From Sphingorhabdus sp. YGSMI21 (lineage in GTDB: Bacteria > Pseudomonadota > Alphaproteobacteria > Sphingomonadales > Sphingomonadaceae): DNA of 64,000 nt. Of this stretch, positions 61,846 to 64,000 are shown piece after piece. Numbering within the stretch: the stretch's first letter is position 1; the number at the start of each line of letters is the position of its first letter. A model generated the notes under the pieces. That model worked only from the letters and a program-made list of their open reading frames with translations, was not told where the DNA came from and ran no database searches. Position numbers and translations under genes: made by a program. The stretch is taken from assembly GCF_002776575.1 (NCBI RefSeq), contig NZ_CP022548.1, forward strand, positions 2,185,001-2,249,000. The letters run 5' to 3'.

Positions 61846-62643
61846 ATGCGTGCTTCGATATTCCTGACATTGGCGGCTTCTGCCCTGGCGATTGCCGGTG
61901 CGGTCCATGCCACAGAGACCTCGCCGGTAACCGCGGATGTCGCAGCGGACAGGACTGCCGATTTGGAGACGGCTGTGACCGCTCCCGGGCGGGACGCGGC
62001 GGATGTCGCGCTCGACGGGAGTCGCAGTCCGGCCGAAGTGCTCGCTTTCATGGGGCTGGAGACCGGTGATGCCGTGCTCGATATTTTTGCCGGCGGTGGC
62101 TATTATAGCGAAATTCTGGCGCGTGCGGTCGGTCCGGACGGATCGGTTATCGCGGTCAATCCGCCGCAATTTGTTTCCAGCGAGCAGTCGAAGGAAAAAT
62201 GGGCGAGCGTCACTGCGCGGCAGCCCAATGTGACAATGGTGCCTTCGCAATTGCCCGATTACAAGCCGGCGGAAAACAGCGTGGATTTTGCTATGCTCCA
62301 TCTGATCTACCATGATTTTTACTGGCAGAGCGAAAAGTTCAAGTTCGACAGGATGGATCCGGCTGCCGTGCTGGCCAATCTCTATGCCGGCATGAAGCCC
62401 GGCGGTGTGGTCGCCGTGATCGACCATGTCGGTGTGCCGGGCGATACCCGCGCGGTGGTCGAGAAAACCCACCGGATTGATCCGGCGACCGCCCGCGCCG
62501 ATTTCCTCAAGGCCGGGTTCGTGCTGGACGGGGAAAGCGAGATGTTCATCAACGCCGATGATGACCTGGAAACGAATGTCTTCGATCCGGCGGTACGCGG
62601 TAAAACCAGCCGCTTCGTCATGCGATTTCGCAAGCCCGGATAG
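61846..62643 (+). CDS. SAM-dependent methyltransferase-like protein with signal peptide
   Basis: A 265-residue protein. A classic signal peptide (RASIFLTLAASALAIAGAVHA) precedes a class I methyltransferase fold: VLAFMGLETGDAVLDIFAGGGYYSEILARAVGPDGSVIAVNPPQFVS (motif I LDIFAGGGYYS), MVPSQLPDYKPAENSVDFAMLHLIYHDFYW, and ANLYAGMKPGGVVAVIDHVGVPGD. This matches a COG4798-type group of predicted methyltransferases that carry export signals. SAM is not expected in the periplasm, so activity there is doubtful. GGGGAGAG precedes the ATG. No partner gene is evident. Confidence 0.85.
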   Translation: MRASIFLTLAASALAIAGAVHATETSPVTADVAADRTADLETAVTAPGRDAADVALDGSRSPAEVLAFMGLETGDAVLDIFAGGGYYSEILARAVGPDGSVIAVNPPQFVSSEQSKEKWASVTARQPNVTMVPSQLPDYKPAENSVDFAMLHLIYHDFYWQSEKFKFDRMDPAAVLANLYAGMKPGGVVAVIDHVGVPGDTRAVVEKTHRIDPATARADFLKAGFVLDGESEMFINADDDLETNVFDPAVRGKTSRFVMRFRKPG

Positions 62644-63254
62644 CATCTGAAACGCTCTTTTCGGCGGAATTCTGCGACCGAATCAGTCGCAAATGTAACC
62701 ACATGGAAAATAAGGCATTTTTTCTATGCCGCCAAAGACCGCCTAAGGGGACCCGAACGCCTGCCCCCGAGTTATGCATAAATTACGCAAAAATGTAATA
62801 TAATTTCAATGGTTTACCAGTTGTTACCATAGTTTACATGACCGTTCAGGTCAGGTTAGCTAGAGGACCGCCATAGAGATTGCAGAGATTAGAACTGACC
62901 CGATAGCGATATTCCGGTGCGTCGGAATGCATTGAGGTCAGCACCAAAAAACACGGTTTCCCATTTCCGCCGGCGCAGGCTGGCTGGCGGACTGGAAGAG
63001 TTTGACCGGCGGCGCCTTTAACGAGGGTCGCACGCTGTCGGAACAGAGGGGGAGGCAGATCCTTGTTGTGTACTGGATCTGTCTCCCAACCCTCGGAAAT
63101 AGTCATGAGCAGAATCTGCTTCGCAATTGGGTCCGGGGACCTGTTGACGAACGGTCTTCGGGGGGTCGCAGGCTGTCGTCCTATCCCCAGATCCTGGGGC
63201 GCAGGGCTGGTGCGCGCGTAATGTTTGCGTGCCAGTTCTGCAATTTTCCGTCAA
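62644..63254. other. About 600 bases without a convincing gene; contains a strong hairpin
   Basis: Frames here are short and unlike known families. From about 62760 to 62850 the sequence is AT-rich, with repeated TTTACC/GTTACC-like elements and TAATATAATTTC, promoter-like in look. At 63051-63086 a 12-pair hairpin GGAGGCAGATCC/GGATCTGTCTCC (one G-T pair, 12-base loop) is visible without a T-tract. It may be a degraded gene, an untranslated RNA or a recombination remnant. Confidence 0.5.
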
Positions 63255-63869
63255 TCAGGATGCATATTTTACCGAGCAACCGTAAGGCCGCGCCTGGGCA
63301 ACGCTTACCCTGTCGCCGGCCTTGATCTCTTTCAGCGCTGCCAGCACATGATTGCGGGCAGTTTTGATATCGGCGACATTCGCCGTGGGCTTGTCGTCTA
63401 TTCCGCCCTGGTAGACCAAAGTCCCCGAACCATCGATGATATACATATGTGGCGTGGTCTTGGCACCATAGGCCTTGCCCACTACGCCCCTGGTATCGAA
63501 CAGATAATGGGTGGACCGGATCTTCTGTTCTGCGATCAGCGCCTTCGCCTCGACGCCGGTCATATGACCCTGTTTGCCCTTGGCGCCGCTGTTGATGGTC
63601 AGCCAGACCGCACCCTGCTGAAGGGCTGCCGTCTGGGTCGCCTGCATATTGCCGCTGTTATAATGTTTGGCCACGAAAGGGCAGCCAGGATTGTGCCATT
63701 CCAGCACCACGGTCTTGCCGCGGAACTGCGACAGCTGCACCGTCTTGCCGTTCACGTCGGTAAGTTTGAAATCCTGGGCGATGGCACCGTTTCTCTGGGC
63801 CGCCGCCAGCGGGCTGGCCAATGCGATCGCTGCAATGGTTGCTGCTGTGAAGGCTGGAAAGTTTCGCAT
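63255..63869 (-). CDS. Redoxin/thioredoxin-fold secreted protein (AhpC/TSA-like)
   Basis: A 204-residue protein with a signal peptide (NFPAFTAATIAAIALASPLAAA). The core is FKLTDVNGKTVQLSQFRGKTVVLEWHNPGCPFVAKHYNSGNMQATQTAALQQGAVWLTINS... HYLFDTRGVVGKAYGAKTTPHMYIIDGSGTLVYQGGIDD. The active-site region is GCPFV with a single Cys, and TTPHMYIID is the family cis-Pro strand. Members are annotated thioredoxin-family or redoxin-domain proteins; with one Cys it may act as a one-Cys peroxiredoxin or sensor, not as a dithiol reductase. GGAG precedes the ATG. A C-terminal Cys is present. Confidence 0.88.
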   Translation of the reverse strand: MRNFPAFTAATIAAIALASPLAAAQRNGAIAQDFKLTDVNGKTVQLSQFRGKTVVLEWHNPGCPFVAKHYNSGNMQATQTAALQQGAVWLTINSGAKGKQGHMTGVEAKALIAEQKIRSTHYLFDTRGVVGKAYGAKTTPHMYIIDGSGTLVYQGGIDDKPTANVADIKTARNHVLAALKEIKAGDRVSVAQARPYGCSVKYAS

Positions 63870-63911
63870 TGTCTGTCTCCGTTCGTGGGGGATGGAATCA
63901 AATGACCGCCT

Positions 63912-64000
63912 TTATACTGCCTTGCCCACGAGTTCTGTCAATGTCGCCACCGTGAGAATCTGCGGCAGGATGACCGGTTCTTTACCGGGCGCATAATAGA
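63912..64000 (-). CDS. C-terminal end of an unidentified protein (gene continues beyond window)
   Basis: The last 28 codons of a minus-strand frame enter from the right edge, reading YYAPGKEPVILPQILTVATL and ending ELVGKAV before TAA (63914-63912). The codon use looks coding, and the frame ends 42 bases before the redoxin start on the same strand, so co-expression is plausible. Too little is present to identify the family. Confidence 0.45.
   Translation of the reverse strand, partial: YYAPGKEPVILPQILTVATLTELVGKAV

Noticed and set aside
59433..62051. An 872-codon open frame on the strand opposite uvrB
   Set aside because: It mirrors the uvrB coding region, has no recognisable domain, and arises from high-GC codon bias. 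Similar long opposite-strand frames cover rpsA, the DEAD helicase, smc, the CDC48 gene and the M16 peptidase.
63002..63325. A 107-codon plus-strand frame in the gap before the redoxin gene
   Set aside because: No family resemblance, unusual amino-acid composition, no ribosome-binding site, and it overlaps the redoxin gene's 3' end on the other strand.

Overview
The window looks like chromosomal DNA of an alphaproteobacterium, most likely a sphingomonad related to Sphingorhabdus, Parasphingorhabdus or Sphingopyxis. Support comes from the aroA-cmk-rpsA-ihfB order, the mutY/DUF721/DsbA-like/smc block, the ybgC-tolQRAB-pal operon, and the TIGR02300 and DUF1489 proteins. Dispersed GTCATCCTGAA-type palindromes in intergenic DNA also fit. 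The species call is inference; no rRNA gene is present. Most genes are ordinary core chromosome in good reading frames with moderately high GC. One short stretch, about 26.25-28.46 kb, is AT-richer and accessory.

Layout. 0-3.4 kb: two tandem peptide-binding lipoproteins (the second cut by the window edge) and a divergent acyl-CoA-dehydrogenase-like flavoprotein. 3.4-9 kb: tRNA-Leu, ihfB, rpsA, cmk, a small membrane protein, aroA, then a TIGR02300 protein and tRNA-Ala. 9-21.6 kb: AI-2E-family permease, small lipoprotein, HI0933-type flavoprotein, DEAD-box helicase, YaiI-type protein, P-domain/DUF11 surface protein, rsmE, ubiA, and an aldo/keto reductase - nitronate monooxygenase - MDR oxidoreductase run. 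21.6-26.3 kb: palindrome-rich spacers, two uncharacterised proteins, two VOC proteins under an apparent SoxR-type promoter, soxR, and a GntA-like/DUF1989 pair. 26.25-28.46 kb: orphan BrnA-like antitoxin, an intact IS5-family element, and a HEPN/Apea-like gene whose 3' end the element has replaced. 28.46-39 kb: smc, two DsbA-like proteins, a DUF721 protein, mutY, a Tat-exported serine hydrolase, nudC, a GST and a DUF1489 protein. 39-51.5 kb: a small protein behind a Fur-like box, mgtE, cyclophilin, a CMD-family protein, a LysR regulator, a CDC48-type AAA ATPase, an MFS transporter, an ABM protein, a PmtA-like methyltransferase and an M16 peptidase. 51.5-56 kb: the Tol-Pal operon. 56-64 kb: ArsR/AHSA1 pair, DksA-like protein, M20 amidohydrolase, EF-hand/DUF3617 lipoprotein, uvrB, a methyltransferase with a signal peptide, about 600 bases without a convincing gene, a redoxin and a partial gene.

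How the parts fit. Ribosome function, nucleotide supply, aromatic synthesis, chromosome segregation and repair, and envelope constriction are represented by conserved blocks. The least ordinary parts are the VOC/soxR/GntA-like/DUF1989 neighbourhood, which may be one redox-responsive unit; a MITE-like element wedged between the SoxR box and soxR; the IS-edited HEPN-like gene coupled to smc; and a candidate small RNA with an anti-Shine-Dalgarno-like segment upstream of the CDC48 gene. All functional calls rest on reading motifs by eye; no database search was run.
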